Of a stretch of 64,000 nt of DNA, positions 27,571-36,674 are shown one piece after another (position 1 is the stretch's first letter; each line of letters starts with the position of its first letter). The DNA comes from Oceanimonas pelagia. Its GTDB lineage: Bacteria > Pseudomonadota > Gammaproteobacteria > Enterobacterales > Aeromonadaceae. Position numbers and translations under genes: made by a program. The DNA lies in contig NZ_CP118224.1 of assembly GCF_030849025.1 (NCBI RefSeq), forward strand, positions 2,402,001-2,466,000, in the 5' to 3' direction. The notes beneath the pieces were generated by a model. The model did not search any database and was not told the DNA's origin. It saw nothing but the letters and a program-made list of their open reading frames with translations.

Positions 27571-27636
27571 TAGCGCCGTTTGAGACGGCGCAACCATGTT
27601 CTCCTCACCCTTTACACCTCACTCCTCACGGTTTTA
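27571..27636. repeat. Hairpin and inverted arm of repeat E
   Basis: GCGCCGT and ACGGCGC pair around TTGAG. Then, read on the minus strand from the yajQ end, come GTGAGGA, GTGAGGT, GTAAAGG, GTGAGGA in strict 7-bp phase, complementary to the GTGAGGC array. Confidence 0.65.
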
Positions 27637-28116
27637 GTCCCTAAAGTTATTGAACTGCAGCGGCTGCTCCTGCTCCTCGGCGCGCAGCAGGGCGATCACC
27701 TGCTGCAAATCGTCCCGCTTCTTGCCGGTCACGCGCAGCTGGTCGCCCTGAATGGCGGTCTGTACCTTGATTTTGCTGTCCTTGATCTTCTTCACCAGCT
27801 TCTTGGCCAGCAGACTGTCGATACCCTGCCTGAAGTTCACGTCCTGATAATAACGCTTGCCCGAGTGCACCACCTTGTCTTCGTCCATCACGCGGGTGTC
27901 GATGTCGCGCTTGATCAGCTTGGCGCGCAGAATATCGAGCATCTGCTGCAACTGGAACTCGGCGTCGGCGCCCAGCTTGACCTTGCCGTCGCTGAGCTCG
28001 AAGCTGGCTTCCACACCGCGAAAGTCAAAGCGGGTGGTCAGCTCGCGGTTGGCGTTGTCCACGGCGTTACGTACTTCATTCATTTCCACTTCGGAAACAA
28101 TATCAAAAGAGGGCAT
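27634..28116 (-). CDS. yajQ: YajQ family nucleotide-binding protein
   Basis: 160 residues from ATG 28116 (AGGAGCCACC upstream); the longer open frame is ignored because family members begin [10 protein letters not shown]. It has two ferredoxin-like RNA-binding-type domains and the conserved [14 protein letters not shown] and [22 protein letters not shown] segments. Some family members bind c-di-GMP; here only family membership is supported. It is divergent from panE, as in many gammaproteobacteria. Confidence 0.95.
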   Translation of the reverse strand: MPSFDIVSEVEMNEVRNAVDNANRELTTRFDFRGVEASFELSDGKVKLGADAEFQLQQMLDILRAKLIKRDIDTRVMDEDKVVHSGKRYYQDVNFRQGIDSLLAKKLVKKIKDSKIKVQTAIQGDQLRVTGKKRDDLQQVIALLRAEEQEQPLQFNNFRD

Positions 28117-28221
28117 GGTGGCTCCTGGGCTGAGCGCCGAAACCGCTGGCAACGGCAAGGGTTCACGGCTAACGTATGGGGTTAACAAGGCAGAAGAATA
28201 TCAGAGTTCAGGGGAAGAGTG

Positions 28222-29112
28222 ATGCGTGAGTGGACCATACTGGGGGCCGGTGCCCTGGGCTGCACCTTTGCCGCCCTGCTCAAGGCACGGCAACAACCGG
28301 TGTCGCTGCTGCTGAGCGAACGCCACCGGGGGCATTTTCATCCGGCCTTTGAGTTTATCGGCCTGAACGAGCGCCGCCGGCTGGTAAGCACTCACCCACG
28401 CTTTGCCGAGCAGGCCGCCGGCATCGACTGCCTGCTGGTGATGACCAAGGCCTATCAGGTACTGCCCGCCCTCACCGGACTGCGCGGCCTGCCCGCCGAC
28501 ACGCCCATCCTGCTGCTGCACAACGGCATGGGTGTGGCCGAGGTGGTGACCCGCGTCTTTCCCCACAACCCGCTGCTGGCGGGCGTTACCAGCCATGGTG
28601 CGCTCAAGGAAGGTCCCTGGCAGGTGCGCCACACCGGCAAGGGCGAAACCTGGCTGGGACCGGTGAATGAGCGCGGCAAAGACTTTGCTCATCTGCAACC
28701 CCTGCTGGCAACGGCCCTGGGCCATGCCGAATGGAGTGAGGACATACTTTCACGGCAGCACCGTAAACTGGCCATCAATGCCGTGATCAACCCGCTCACC
28801 GCCTGCCACGACATTCGCAACGGCCAGTTGCATGAGCCCCGCTTTGCCGATGTGCTGGCGCAGCTCAGTGAGGAGGTGCACGGCGTCATGACCCGGCTGG
28901 GCGAAACCGACACCCTGGCGCAGTTTCGCCGCCGGCTCAACAGCGTGATTGAACTTACCGCCACCAACTATTCCTCCATGCACCAGGATCTGGCCCACGG
29001 CCGCCCCACCGAGATCGATTACATCACCGGCTATGTACTCCAGCATGCGGGTGACTTGCCGGTGCCGGTGTGCCGGCAGTTGTATCATGAGGTGAAAAAA
29101 CAGGGCGGGTGA
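28222..29112 (+). CDS. panE: 2-dehydropantoate 2-reductase
   Basis: NADPH-dependent reduction of ketopantoate to pantoate for coenzyme A synthesis. 296 residues from ATG 28222 with GGGGAAGAG upstream. The nucleotide-binding loop is ILGAGALGCTFAA; the catalytic lysine lies in HRKLAINAVINPLTA, with a further conserved Glu-Ile-Asp-Tyr segment (GRPTEIDYITGYVL). The stop codon lies at the edge of repeat F. Confidence 0.95.
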   Translation: MREWTILGAGALGCTFAALLKARQQPVSLLLSERHRGHFHPAFEFIGLNERRRLVSTHPRFAEQAAGIDCLLVMTKAYQVLPALTGLRGLPADTPILLLHNGMGVAEVVTRVFPHNPLLAGVTSHGALKEGPWQVRHTGKGETWLGPVNERGKDFAHLQPLLATALGHAEWSEDILSRQHRKLAINAVINPLTACHDIRNGQLHEPRFADVLAQLSEEVHGVMTRLGETDTLAQFRRRLNSVIELTATNYSSMHQDLAHGRPTEIDYITGYVLQHAGDLPVPVCRQLYHEVKKQGG

Positions 29113-29216
29113 AAAACGTAAGACGCAAAACGGCTGACGTGAAACGTAAGATATAAAACGGGAGAGGTGAGGAGGAAGTGAATCGCCTCACTCCTGCCCC
29201 CTCCCCCCCTCGTGGA
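29108..29216. repeat. Heptamer-phased inverted repeat F
   Basis: From 29116 the plus strand reads in strict phase ACGTAAG, ACGCAAA, ACGGCTG, ACGTGAA, ACGTAAG, ATATAAA, ACGGGAG, AGGTGAG. The opposite arm, read on the minus strand after the thiI stop, gives AGGGGGG, AGGGGGC, AGGAGTG. It lies between the convergent panE and thiI genes. Confidence 0.65.
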
Positions 29217-29217
29217 G

Positions 29218-30666
29218 TCAGGGCTTGTACACCTTCACATTATCAAAACCCTGCTCTTTCAGGTGAATGGCCTGCAGCCGGCTCATCACGCCCCGGGCGC
29301 AATAGAGCAGGTAGGTCTTGTTCTGATCCAGCTCGCCAAACTGATGGGCCAGACGAAAGAACGGCAAGTGCACCACCTGGTGACCTTCCACTTCCAGCGG
29401 CGACAACTCTTCTTCCTCGGGGGCACGAATGTCGAGGATCACCTCGGCTTCACTGGCCGGTTCACTGAATTCCACTTCCGGCACCTCCCATACCTTGCCC
29501 AGATCGCGCACGTCTTCCACAAAGGAGGCCTGCACCGCGGTGTCGAGCACACCGAAGTCGAACTTGGCCTCCTCTTCCTCCACCTTGCTCAGCACCGCCT
29601 TGATGGTGGGCTTTTGCGAGATCACGCCGCAGTATTCCGGCATTTTTTCCGCAAAGGGTGCGGTGCCGATGGCCCGGGCCTGATCGATGATGTCCTGCTT
29701 GTCGGTGGCGATCAGCGGACGCAGGATCAGGGTGTCGGTGACCCGGTCGATGACATTGAGGTTGGTCACGGTCTGGCTCGATACCTGCCCCATGGACTCG
29801 CCGGTGACCAGGGCATTCACGCCCAGGCGTTCGGCCACGGCGGCACCGGCGCGCATCATCATGCGCTTGAGCACCACGCCCATGTGGCCCTTGTCGATTT
29901 TCTCCAGGATCTCGGTCACCACGCCCTCAAAGGGCACGGAAATAAACTTGACCCGGTGCGAGGCGCCGTATTTCTTCCACAGAAAATGCACCACCTCGCG
30001 CACCCCGGCCTCATGCTCGCGCCCGCCCAGGTTGAAGAAGCAGTAATGCACCCGGCTGCCACGCTTGATGAACTGCCAGGACGACACGCCCGAGTCATAA
30101 CCGCCCGACATCAGGCTGAGCACGCTTTCCTGGGTGGCGATGGGATACCCCCCCATGCCGGCGTGCTGCTCGCTCACCAGATAGAGCCTGTCGTCGTCCA
30201 GCTCCAGGTTGATCTGCACATCGGGCTGCTTGAGTTTGACGCCGCCGGTGGCGCAACGCTGATTCAGGCCACCGCCCACGTAGCGCTCCACGTCCAGGGA
30301 GCTGAATTCCTGTCTGCCCCGGCGCTTGGCGCGCACGCAAAAGGTCTTGCCGGCGAGCTGGTCGCCAAACATGGCCTGAGTGTGCTCGAGAATGTCATCG
30401 AGAGAGGACACCTTGTATTCCACCACTTCCAGAAACGACTGAATGCCGGGAATGCAGGCTAGGGCGTCAATCAGCTGCCGGCGACGTTCGGCATCGTTAT
30501 TGTTGCTGCGCACCACCAGCTTGTCCCAGTCAACCCGCACCTTGATGGTCTCATCCAGGGGCTTGAGGGTGTTGCGAATGTTGCCGGAGAGGATCTTGCT
30601 CATGCGCTGGCGCACCGACTTGCTCTTGATGGTCATTTCCGGGTGAAGCTTGATGATAAATTTCAT
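29218..30666 (-). CDS. thiI: tRNA 4-thiouridine synthase / thiamine thiazole sulfurtransferase ThiI
   Basis: 482 residues from ATG 30666, the same length as the E. coli enzyme. Order: N-terminal ferredoxin-like and THUMP domains (1-165), PP-loop pyrophosphatase domain with [14 protein letters not shown] (about 185-198), and a C-terminal rhodanese domain with the catalytic cysteine in [10 protein letters not shown] (about 454-463). It transfers sulfur to U8 of tRNA and to ThiS. Having a rhodanese domain, it should serve both roles. Adjacent to pomBA and xseB-ispA-dxs as in Vibrio. Confidence 0.96.
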   Translation of the reverse strand: MKFIIKLHPEMTIKSKSVRQRMSKILSGNIRNTLKPLDETIKVRVDWDKLVVRSNNNDAERRRQLIDALACIPGIQSFLEVVEYKVSSLDDILEHTQAMFGDQLAGKTFCVRAKRRGRQEFSSLDVERYVGGGLNQRCATGGVKLKQPDVQINLELDDDRLYLVSEQHAGMGGYPIATQESVLSLMSGGYDSGVSSWQFIKRGSRVHYCFFNLGGREHEAGVREVVHFLWKKYGASHRVKFISVPFEGVVTEILEKIDKGHMGVVLKRMMMRAGAAVAERLGVNALVTGESMGQVSSQTVTNLNVIDRVTDTLILRPLIATDKQDIIDQARAIGTAPFAEKMPEYCGVISQKPTIKAVLSKVEEEEAKFDFGVLDTAVQASFVEDVRDLGKVWEVPEVEFSEPASEAEVILDIRAPEEEELSPLEVEGHQVVHLPFFRLAHQFGELDQNKTYLLYCARGVMSRLQAIHLKEQGFDNVKVYKP

Positions 30667-30689
30667 AATTCGGTACGCTCGAACAACAC

Positions 30690-30730
30690 ATAAAAAAGAA
30701 AGCCCGGCATTATACACGTGCCGGGCTTGC
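30690..30730 (-). terminator. Rho-independent terminator after pomB
   Basis: On the minus strand AAGCCCGGCA and TGCCGGGCTT form a 10-bp stem followed by TTCTTTTTT. The loop contains TGTATAAT, which may double as the -10 of the thiI promoter. Confidence 0.85.
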
Positions 30731-30748
30731 GGTTAAAAGAAAAGCAGC

Positions 30749-31648
30749 TCAGGGGGAAGCGGGCGGCGCCGCTTCCAGCGGCTCGGTATACACCGGCTTG
30801 CCCTGGGAAATGGTGATCTCCACCCGCCGGTTGCGGCGGCGGTTTTCGGGGGTGTCGTTGTCCACCAGCGGCCTGGTATCGGCCAGCCCCATCACCACCA
30901 TGCGGCCATCGTCAAAGCCCTCGGTGCTCCGCAGCTGATCCGCCACCGCCAGCGCCCGCTGGGTAGACAGCTCCCAGTTGGAGCTGAACAGCTCGTAGCC
31001 GCTCTGAATGTCGTCGGAGTGACCCGACACCAGAATTTCGCCGGGCACATCCTTGACCAGACGACCGATCAGGCGAATGACCGGCCAGAACTGGGGCTGC
31101 AAAAATGCCGAGCCCGCCGGAAAGGAGGCGTTCTCCTTGATGCGGATCACCACCTGCTGACCCAGCGCTTCAATCTCTATCGCGTCCTGTTCAATGGCGC
31201 TGCTCAGCTGCTCGGCCATGGCCTGGGCCAGGCTGATGGCCTCGGCACTGGTTTGCGGCATGTTGGGCTGCTGGCTGCCGCTCATGTTGCCGTCTTCCCG
31301 GCTCTGGCCCGAGGCCTGATCCGACTCACCGGGCTGAAAATCAAGCTCGGTGAGGGTGGAGTCGGTGGTGTGCTGCATGATGGTGTTGATGGGCGTGGGC
31401 TCGGGCCGGCCGGGGCGAAACTCCAGGGCGATCACCGAGGTGCCCTTGGGAATTTCGGTGACCTCGATCTGGTTCTGCACGCCAAAGGCATATTTCATGC
31501 TGCCGGCAATCTGCTTGAACTTGAGCACGTCCATCTCGGCAAAGGCCAGCAACAGCACGAAAAAGCTCATCAGAATGGTGGCCAGATCCGCAAAGGTGGC
31601 CATCCAGGCGGGAGCGCCCGCCGGCTGCGGCTTGTTCTTTTTGGCCAC
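30749..31648 (-). CDS. pomB: Flagellar stator protein PomB (MotB family)
   Basis: 299-residue stator subunit. The single transmembrane helix (about residues 17-38, ATFADLATILMSFFVLLLAF) carries the ion-binding Asp21. A linker follows, then a C-terminal OmpA/MotB peptidoglycan-binding domain with VSGHSDDIQ and NWELSTQRALAVA and a conserved ENRRRNRRVEI. The start is GTG 31648, whose G is shared with the pomA stop (TAGTG), with AAGGAGG just upstream. The family type and the Na+-NQR operon suggest a sodium-driven motor; ion choice is inference. Confidence 0.93.
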   Translation of the reverse strand: MAKKNKPQPAGAPAWMATFADLATILMSFFVLLLAFAEMDVLKFKQIAGSMKYAFGVQNQIEVTEIPKGTSVIALEFRPGRPEPTPINTIMQHTTDSTLTELDFQPGESDQASGQSREDGNMSGSQQPNMPQTSAEAISLAQAMAEQLSSAIEQDAIEIEALGQQVVIRIKENASFPAGSAFLQPQFWPVIRLIGRLVKDVPGEILVSGHSDDIQSGYELFSSNWELSTQRALAVADQLRSTEGFDDGRMVVMGLADTRPLVDNDTPENRRRNRRVEITISQGKPVYTEPLEAAPPASP

Positions 31649-32403
31649 TAGTCCTCCTTGGTGCGCTTGTTCTCGGCCAGGTAGTTCTCCAGCAGCCCCT
31701 GCAGCACACGGGGGTTCTGGCCGTCCTGAATGCCGAGCACAGCGTCCATGATCAGGGTGCGGTTAAGCCGCTCCTCTTCCGAGCGCAGATCCAGCTTGTC
31801 GGCAATGGGCAGGGCAATCATGTTGGCCAGCATGGCACCGTACAGGGTGGTGAGCAGGGCAATGGCCATGGCCGGGCCGATGGCCTTGGGGTCGTCCATG
31901 TTGGCGAGCATGGCCACCAGGCCGATAAGGGTACCGATCATGCCCATGGCCGGGGCCACGTCGCCCAGGGCGCGAAAGATTTTGGCGCCCTGCTCCTGGC
32001 GCTCGGCGTTGAGGTCGATGTCCTTTTCCAGCGCCGCCTTCACCACGCCCTGATCGTGGCCGTCCACCAGCATGTTGACCGCCTTTTGCAGAAAGGGATT
32101 GGTGATTTCCGCTTCTTCCAGCGCCAGAAAGCCGCCCTTGCGCGCCGCATCGGCCAGCTGCACCACCCGCTCAATCAGCTCCTCGGGCTTTTCCAGCTTG
32201 AACATGAAGGCCTTGCCGGCCACCTTGGCCGCCCCCAGAAACTGACCCAGGTTGAACTTCATCATCACCACGAACAGAGAGCCCACAAACACAATGAAAA
32301 TGGAGGGCACATCCACATACATGGTGATGCTGCCCCCCAGCACCATCGCCATGGCGACGAACGCCAGTCCGCCAATCAGTCCGAACAGTGTTGCCAGATC
32401 CAA
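31648..32403 (-). CDS. pomA: Flagellar stator protein PomA (MotA family)
   Basis: 251-residue four-helix stator subunit without the long insertions of enteric MotA, as expected for PomA. The cytoplasmic loop contains the charged segment that contacts FliG. TM3-TM4 motifs are APAMGMIGTLIGLVAML and GPAMAIALLTTLYGAMLAN. It overlaps pomB by one base. Together they form the A5B2-type stator ring. Confidence 0.94.
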   Translation of the reverse strand: MDLATLFGLIGGLAFVAMAMVLGGSITMYVDVPSIFIVFVGSLFVVMMKFNLGQFLGAAKVAGKAFMFKLEKPEELIERVVQLADAARKGGFLALEEAEITNPFLQKAVNMLVDGHDQGVVKAALEKDIDLNAERQEQGAKIFRALGDVAPAMGMIGTLIGLVAMLANMDDPKAIGPAMAIALLTTLYGAMLANMIALPIADKLDLRSEEERLNRTLIMDAVLGIQDGQNPRVLQGLLENYLAENKRTKED

Positions 32404-32607
32404 AACGGGAATCCTCTCAGGTTAATGCGGGCAAAAACGACTCAATCTTACCCCTTGGGGGCCAGTGTTGTCGCCGGTGTTGTTATCGGCACCGGGCAAA
32501 AATGCTTAACGGTCCGCGAAGCCGGCGGCTGAAAGTCGCTAATCCTTCGCCAAATTCCGGGCAGCGGTGTTACTATTGGCCCAATTTTGCAAGCGATAGA
32601 ACAGGGG

Positions 32608-32853
32608 ATGCCCGTGGCTGCCAGAAAACCGGAAAACATGGACTTTGAAAGCGCACTCGCCGAGCTGGAAGGGCTGGTGGGTCAGCTGGAACAGGGAGAG
32701 CTGAGTCTGGAGCAGGCACTGAAATCGTTTGAGCGCGGGGTGCAGCTGGTGCGTGCCGGCCAGCAGCGGCTGAGCCAGGCCGAGCAGCAGGTCAAGATCC
32801 TGCTGAAGGACGACACCCTGACCGACTTCAACCCGGGGGAGGACGAGGCGTGA
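32608..32853 (+). CDS. xseB: Exodeoxyribonuclease VII small subunit
   Basis: 81 residues from ATG 32608 (CAGGGG before it). Typical family core [33 protein letters not shown], a helical hairpin that binds XseA. It overlaps ispA by the GTGA motif, as in many proteobacteria, although the functions are unrelated. Confidence 0.95.
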   Translation: MPVAARKPENMDFESALAELEGLVGQLEQGELSLEQALKSFERGVQLVRAGQQRLSQAEQQVKILLKDDTLTDFNPGEDEA

Positions 32854-33737
32854 TCGGCCAATGGCAACAGCAATACGGCGAGCGCATTGACGCCGCCCTG
32901 CGCCAGGCGCTGGACCGGCTCGACAGCCTGGCCCCCACCCTGCGCGACGCCATGGAATATGGCCTGCTGCAGGGCGGCAAGCGGGTGCGCCCCATGCTGG
33001 TGTATGCCACCGCCGGGCTGACTCCTGATGCCGACGAACAGGCTCAGGACGCCGCCGCCGCCGCTATTGAATGCATTCACGCCTATTCGCTGATCCACGA
33101 CGACCTGCCCGCCATGGACAACGACGATCTGCGCCGGGGCAAGCCCACGGTGCACAAGGCCTTTGACGAGGCCACCGCCATTCTCGCCGGCGACGCCCTG
33201 CAGACCCTGGCCTTTGAACTGCTGAGCGATGCCGCCGGAGCCTTGCCCGCCGAGCGCAAACTGCAGCTGGTGCGGGAGCTGGCCACCGCCAGCGGCTACC
33301 GCGGCATGTGCGGCGGCCAGGCGCTGGATATTTACCACGAGGGCAAGCCGGTGGAGCGCGCCACCCTGGAGCGTATTCACCGTCACAAGACCGGGGCGCT
33401 GATCCGCGCCGCCGTACGCCTGGGGGCGCTGTGCTCGCCCACCATGCAGGAAGCCGAACTGGCCGCCCTCAGCCGCTACGCCGAGGCCATTGGCCTGGCG
33501 TTTCAGGTGCAGGACGACATTCTCGACATTACCGCCAGCACCGCCACCCTGGGCAAAACTCAGGGGAAGGACGAGATCCAGCAGAAAAGCACCTATCCGG
33601 CGCTGCTGGGCCTGGACGGTGCCCGGGAGCTGGCCCGGCAACTGCACCGGGACGCCCTCGCCGCTCTGGCCGGCCTGCCCTGCAACACCGACACTCTGGA
33701 AGCCTTCGCCCACTACATAGTGCAGCGCGAGTACTGA
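32850..33737 (+). CDS. ispA: Farnesyl diphosphate synthase (geranyltranstransferase)
   Basis: 295-residue polyprenyl synthase making FPP from IPP and DMAPP. The first aspartate-rich motif is [10 protein letters not shown] (residues about 84-93), the second is FQVQDDILD (about 219-227), and the basic motif is GGKRVRPML. The GTG start at 32850 overlaps the xseB stop. It is followed by dxs after 24 bases. Confidence 0.96.
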   Translation: MIGQWQQQYGERIDAALRQALDRLDSLAPTLRDAMEYGLLQGGKRVRPMLVYATAGLTPDADEQAQDAAAAAIECIHAYSLIHDDLPAMDNDDLRRGKPTVHKAFDEATAILAGDALQTLAFELLSDAAGALPAERKLQLVRELATASGYRGMCGGQALDIYHEGKPVERATLERIHRHKTGALIRAAVRLGALCSPTMQEAELAALSRYAEAIGLAFQVQDDILDITASTATLGKTQGKDEIQQKSTYPALLGLDGARELARQLHRDALAALAGLPCNTDTLEAFAHYIVQREY

Positions 33738-33761
33738 AGCGACAACAATAACGACAAGCCT

Positions 33762-35627
33762 ATGAGTCTGAATATTGCCGATTACCCCACCCTGGCCCTG
33801 GCCAACCTGCCGGAAGAGCTGCGCAGCCTGCCCCAGGAGCGCCTGCCGGCGCTGTGTGACGAGCTGAGATCCTACCTGCTGCATTCAGTCAGCCGCAGCA
33901 GCGGCCACCTGGCCTCGGGCCTGGGGGTGGTGGAGCTCACCGTAGCGCTGCACTATGTGTACAAGACCCCCTTTGACCGCCTGGTGTGGGACGTGGGCCA
34001 CCAGGCCTATCCTCACAAGATCCTCACCGGCCGGCGCGAGCGCATGGCCAGCATTCGCCAGTATGAAGGCCTGCACCCCTTTCCCTGGCGGGAAGAAAGC
34101 GAATACGACACCCTGTCGGTGGGCCATTCCAGCACCAGCATAGGCGCGGCGCTGGGCATGGCCATTGCCGCCGATGAGGAAAAACAGAACCGCAAGGTGG
34201 TGGCGGTGATCGGTGACGGCGCCCTCACCGCCGGCATGGCCTTTGAGGCCCTGAACCACGCCGGTGACCTGCACAAAGACATGCTGGTGGTGCTGAACGA
34301 CAATGAAATGTCCATCTCCGAAAACGTGGGCGCGCTCAACAACCACCTGGCCAGAATCATGTCCGGCTCCCTCTACAGCACCCTGCGCGAGGGTGGCAAA
34401 AAGGCGCTGGAAATACTGCCGCCGCTGAAGGAGCTGGCCCGGCGCACCGAAGAGCACCTGAAAGGCATGGTGGTGCCCGGCACCCTGTTCGAGGAATTCG
34501 GCTTTAACTATGTGGGCCCCATTGACGGTCACGACATCGATACCCTGGTGGAGACCCTGCGCAATATGCGCAAGCTCAAGGGCCCGCAGTTTCTGCATGT
34601 GATGACCCGCAAGGGCAAGGGCTACCTGCCCGCCGAGCAGGATCCCATCGGCTACCACGGCGTGCCCAAATTCAACCCGGCGGACAACGCCCTGCCCAAA
34701 AGCGCCGCTGCCAGCCCCAGTTTTTCCGCCATTTTCGGCGACTGGCTGTGCGACATGGCCCGCGACTGCAACAGACTGATGGCCATTACCCCGGCCATGC
34801 GCGAAGGCTCGGGCCTGGTGCGCTTTTCCCGGGAATATCCCAAACGCTACTTCGACGTGGCCATTGCCGAGCAGCACGCCGTCACCCTGGCTGCGGGCCT
34901 GGCCATTGAAGGCAAAAAGCCGGTGGTGGCCATTTACTCCACCTTTTTGCAGCGCGCCTACGATCAGCTGATCCACGACGTGGCGCTGCAAAACCTGGAC
35001 GTGCTGTTTGCCATCGACCGTGCCGGCATCGTCGGCGCCGACGGTCCCACCCACCAGGGCGCCTTTGACCTCAGCTTTATGCGCACCGTGCCCAACATGG
35101 TGATCATGACTCCGGCGGACGAAAACGAATGCCGGCAAATGCTCTACACCGGTTATATGCACCCCGGCCCGGCGGCGGTGCGCTACCCCCGCGGCAGCGG
35201 CCGGGGTGCGAAAATAGACAATGCCATGACCGCGCTGGAGATCGGCAAGGGCCGGCGTATTCGCAAGGGCAGCAAGGTGGTGCTGCTGAACTTCGGCACC
35301 CTGCTGCCCGCCGCCGAAGCCGCCGCCGACGCCCTTGATGCCACCCTGGTGGACATGCGCTTCGTCAAGCCCCTGGACGAAGCCCTGCTGCTGGAGCTTG
35401 CCGCCGGGCACGAGTTGCTGGTAACGGTGGAAGAAAACGCCATCATGGGCGGCGCCGGCTCGGCGGTGAACGAGTGCCTGATGCGCCATAAAAAACCGGT
35501 GCCGGTGCTGAACCTGGGGCTTCCCGACACCTTTATTGAGCAGGGCAGCCAGCAGCAGATCCTGGCCAAACTGGGCCTGGACGCCGACGGCATTACCAAA
35601 GCCGTGCAGGACTATCAGGCCCGCTGA
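33762..35627 (+). CDS. dxs: 1-deoxy-D-xylulose-5-phosphate synthase
   Basis: First enzyme of the MEP isoprenoid pathway: pyruvate plus glyceraldehyde 3-phosphate to DXP, thiamine-diphosphate dependent. 621 residues. Motifs include [17 protein letters not shown], the TPP-binding [36 protein letters not shown] with the catalytic Glu, and the C-terminal transketolase domain. With xseB-ispA it forms one transcription unit. Confidence 0.97.
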   Translation: MSLNIADYPTLALANLPEELRSLPQERLPALCDELRSYLLHSVSRSSGHLASGLGVVELTVALHYVYKTPFDRLVWDVGHQAYPHKILTGRRERMASIRQYEGLHPFPWREESEYDTLSVGHSSTSIGAALGMAIAADEEKQNRKVVAVIGDGALTAGMAFEALNHAGDLHKDMLVVLNDNEMSISENVGALNNHLARIMSGSLYSTLREGGKKALEILPPLKELARRTEEHLKGMVVPGTLFEEFGFNYVGPIDGHDIDTLVETLRNMRKLKGPQFLHVMTRKGKGYLPAEQDPIGYHGVPKFNPADNALPKSAAASPSFSAIFGDWLCDMARDCNRLMAITPAMREGSGLVRFSREYPKRYFDVAIAEQHAVTLAAGLAIEGKKPVVAIYSTFLQRAYDQLIHDVALQNLDVLFAIDRAGIVGADGPTHQGAFDLSFMRTVPNMVIMTPADENECRQMLYTGYMHPGPAAVRYPRGSGRGAKIDNAMTALEIGKGRRIRKGSKVVLLNFGTLLPAAEAAADALDATLVDMRFVKPLDEALLLELAAGHELLVTVEENAIMGGAGSAVNECLMRHKKPVPVLNLGLPDTFIEQGSQQQILAKLGLDADGITKAVQDYQAR

Positions 35628-35705
35628 TACCGGCCCCACCTTAGTGGGGCACTCCATCCTTCGCTCCAGTGTGGATGTATATCACGGGCTTTCAGACTCA
35701 CTATA

Positions 35706-35730
35706 CGTTCCCACGCTGAGCGTGGGAACG
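35706..35730. repeat. REP-like palindrome (CGTTCCCACGC)
   Basis: A perfect 11-bp stem CGTTCCCACGC/GCGTGGGAACG with a TGA loop lies downstream of dxs. Palindromes of this kind are common dispersed elements in proteobacteria. Confidence 0.7.
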
Positions 35731-35755
35731 AGAAAAAGGCGATAGCTCTAACAGT

Positions 35756-35786
35756 ACGTCACCCCCGCGAAGGCGGGGGTCCATAG
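35756..35786. repeat. REP-like palindrome, copy 1 of inverted pair
   Basis: CGTCACCCCCGC-GAAG-GCGGGGGTCCA. Its reverse counterpart lies at 35894-35923, with the terminator at 35814-35845 between them. Confidence 0.7.
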
Positions 35787-35813
35787 CAAACGGCTCCGGC
35801 TCAGCTGGCAACA

Positions 35814-35846
35814 TAAAAAAAGCGAAGCCACCCGGCTTCGCTTTTT
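35814..35846. terminator. Bidirectional terminator between dxs and argO
   Basis: AAAAGCGAAGCC and GGCTTCGCTTTTT form a 12-bp stem with an ACCC loop, with A-rich and T-rich flanks. It can serve both convergent genes. Confidence 0.85.
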
Positions 35847-35893
35847 GGTTTGTCTCTGCAGACGCTACCTTGTCATCAGTATTCTGCTCCATG

Positions 35894-35923
35894 CTCTGGA
35901 TTCCCACCTTCGTGGGAATGACG
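35894..35923. repeat. REP-like palindrome, copy 2 of inverted pair
   Basis: TGGATTCCCAC-CTTC-GTGGGAATGACG, the inverse of the element at 35756-35786 with compensating changes in the stem. Confidence 0.7.
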
Positions 35924-35928
35924 TCCCC

Positions 35929-36528
35929 TTACGCCCCCATCACCAGGGTGGCGGCAATGGTGGCCATCATCACCCCCACCACAAACTCCAGCACCTTCCA
36001 GGCCTGCGGTCGCTGAAACACCGGGGCCAGCATACGGGCGCCGTAACCCAGGCTGAAGAAAAACACCAGCGAGGCCGACATGGCCCCAAGAGCAAACAGC
36101 CCCTGGGCCGGATATTGGGTGGAAATGGAGCCCAGCAGCACCACCGTATCCAGATAGACATGAGGGTTCAGCCAGGTAAACGCCAGGCAGATGGCCACGG
36201 TTTTCGGCAGCGACTGCCGGGTGTCCCCCGCCGCCGTCATGGCGTGACTGGTGGCAAAGGCCGACTTGAAACTCAGAAAGGCATATACCGCCAGAAAGGT
36301 GGCCCCGCCGTAACGGGCAACGGTCTCAATGGCCGGAAACTGCTGCACGATGGCGCCAAAGCCTGCCACCCCGAGGGAGATTAATACCGCATCGGACAGA
36401 GCACACACCGCACACACCACAAACACATGGTGGCGCTTGATGCCCTGCTTCAGCACAAAGGCGTTCTGCGAGCCAATGGCAAGAATAAGGGAAAAGCTTA
36501 AGGCAAACCCGGAGAGAAAGGTGGACAT
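35929..36528 (-). CDS. argO: ArgO-type basic amino-acid exporter (LysE family)
   Basis: 199-residue inner-membrane exporter with six hydrophobic segments. The N-terminal signature LSFSLILAIGSQNAFVLKQGI is typical of ArgO/LysE exporters of arginine and lysine, and TWLNPHVYLDTVVLLGS is the conserved mid-segment. No adjacent argP-type regulator is seen. Substrate is predicted only by family resemblance. Confidence 0.88.
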   Translation of the reverse strand: MSTFLSGFALSFSLILAIGSQNAFVLKQGIKRHHVFVVCAVCALSDAVLISLGVAGFGAIVQQFPAIETVARYGGATFLAVYAFLSFKSAFATSHAMTAAGDTRQSLPKTVAICLAFTWLNPHVYLDTVVLLGSISTQYPAQGLFALGAMSASLVFFFSLGYGARMLAPVFQRPQAWKVLEFVVGVMMATIAATLVMGA

Positions 36529-36616
36529 ATGTTATTCCGTGAATGAAATGGCTCCATTCTGGCTGTGGTTGCCTGTTGTTTCAATTGCAACAAGGCCTGC
36601 TGCTTCCTTCAGATGC

Positions 36617-36650
36617 ATAAAAAAACCGCTGCCGAAGCAGCGGTTTTTAT
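36617..36650 (-). terminator. Rho-independent terminator after the EF-G paralogue
   Basis: AAACCGCTGC and GCAGCGGTTT pair around CGAA; the minus strand ends in a T tract. Confidence 0.85.
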
Positions 36651-36674
36651 CGAAGTAAGCGGGGTTAGCCGGAA

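Noticed and set aside
27376..27597. Heptapeptide-repeat protein encoded by the GTGAGGC array
   Set aside because: Any perfect heptamer array with no stop codon translates as a 7-residue repeat. There is no ribosome site or family support.
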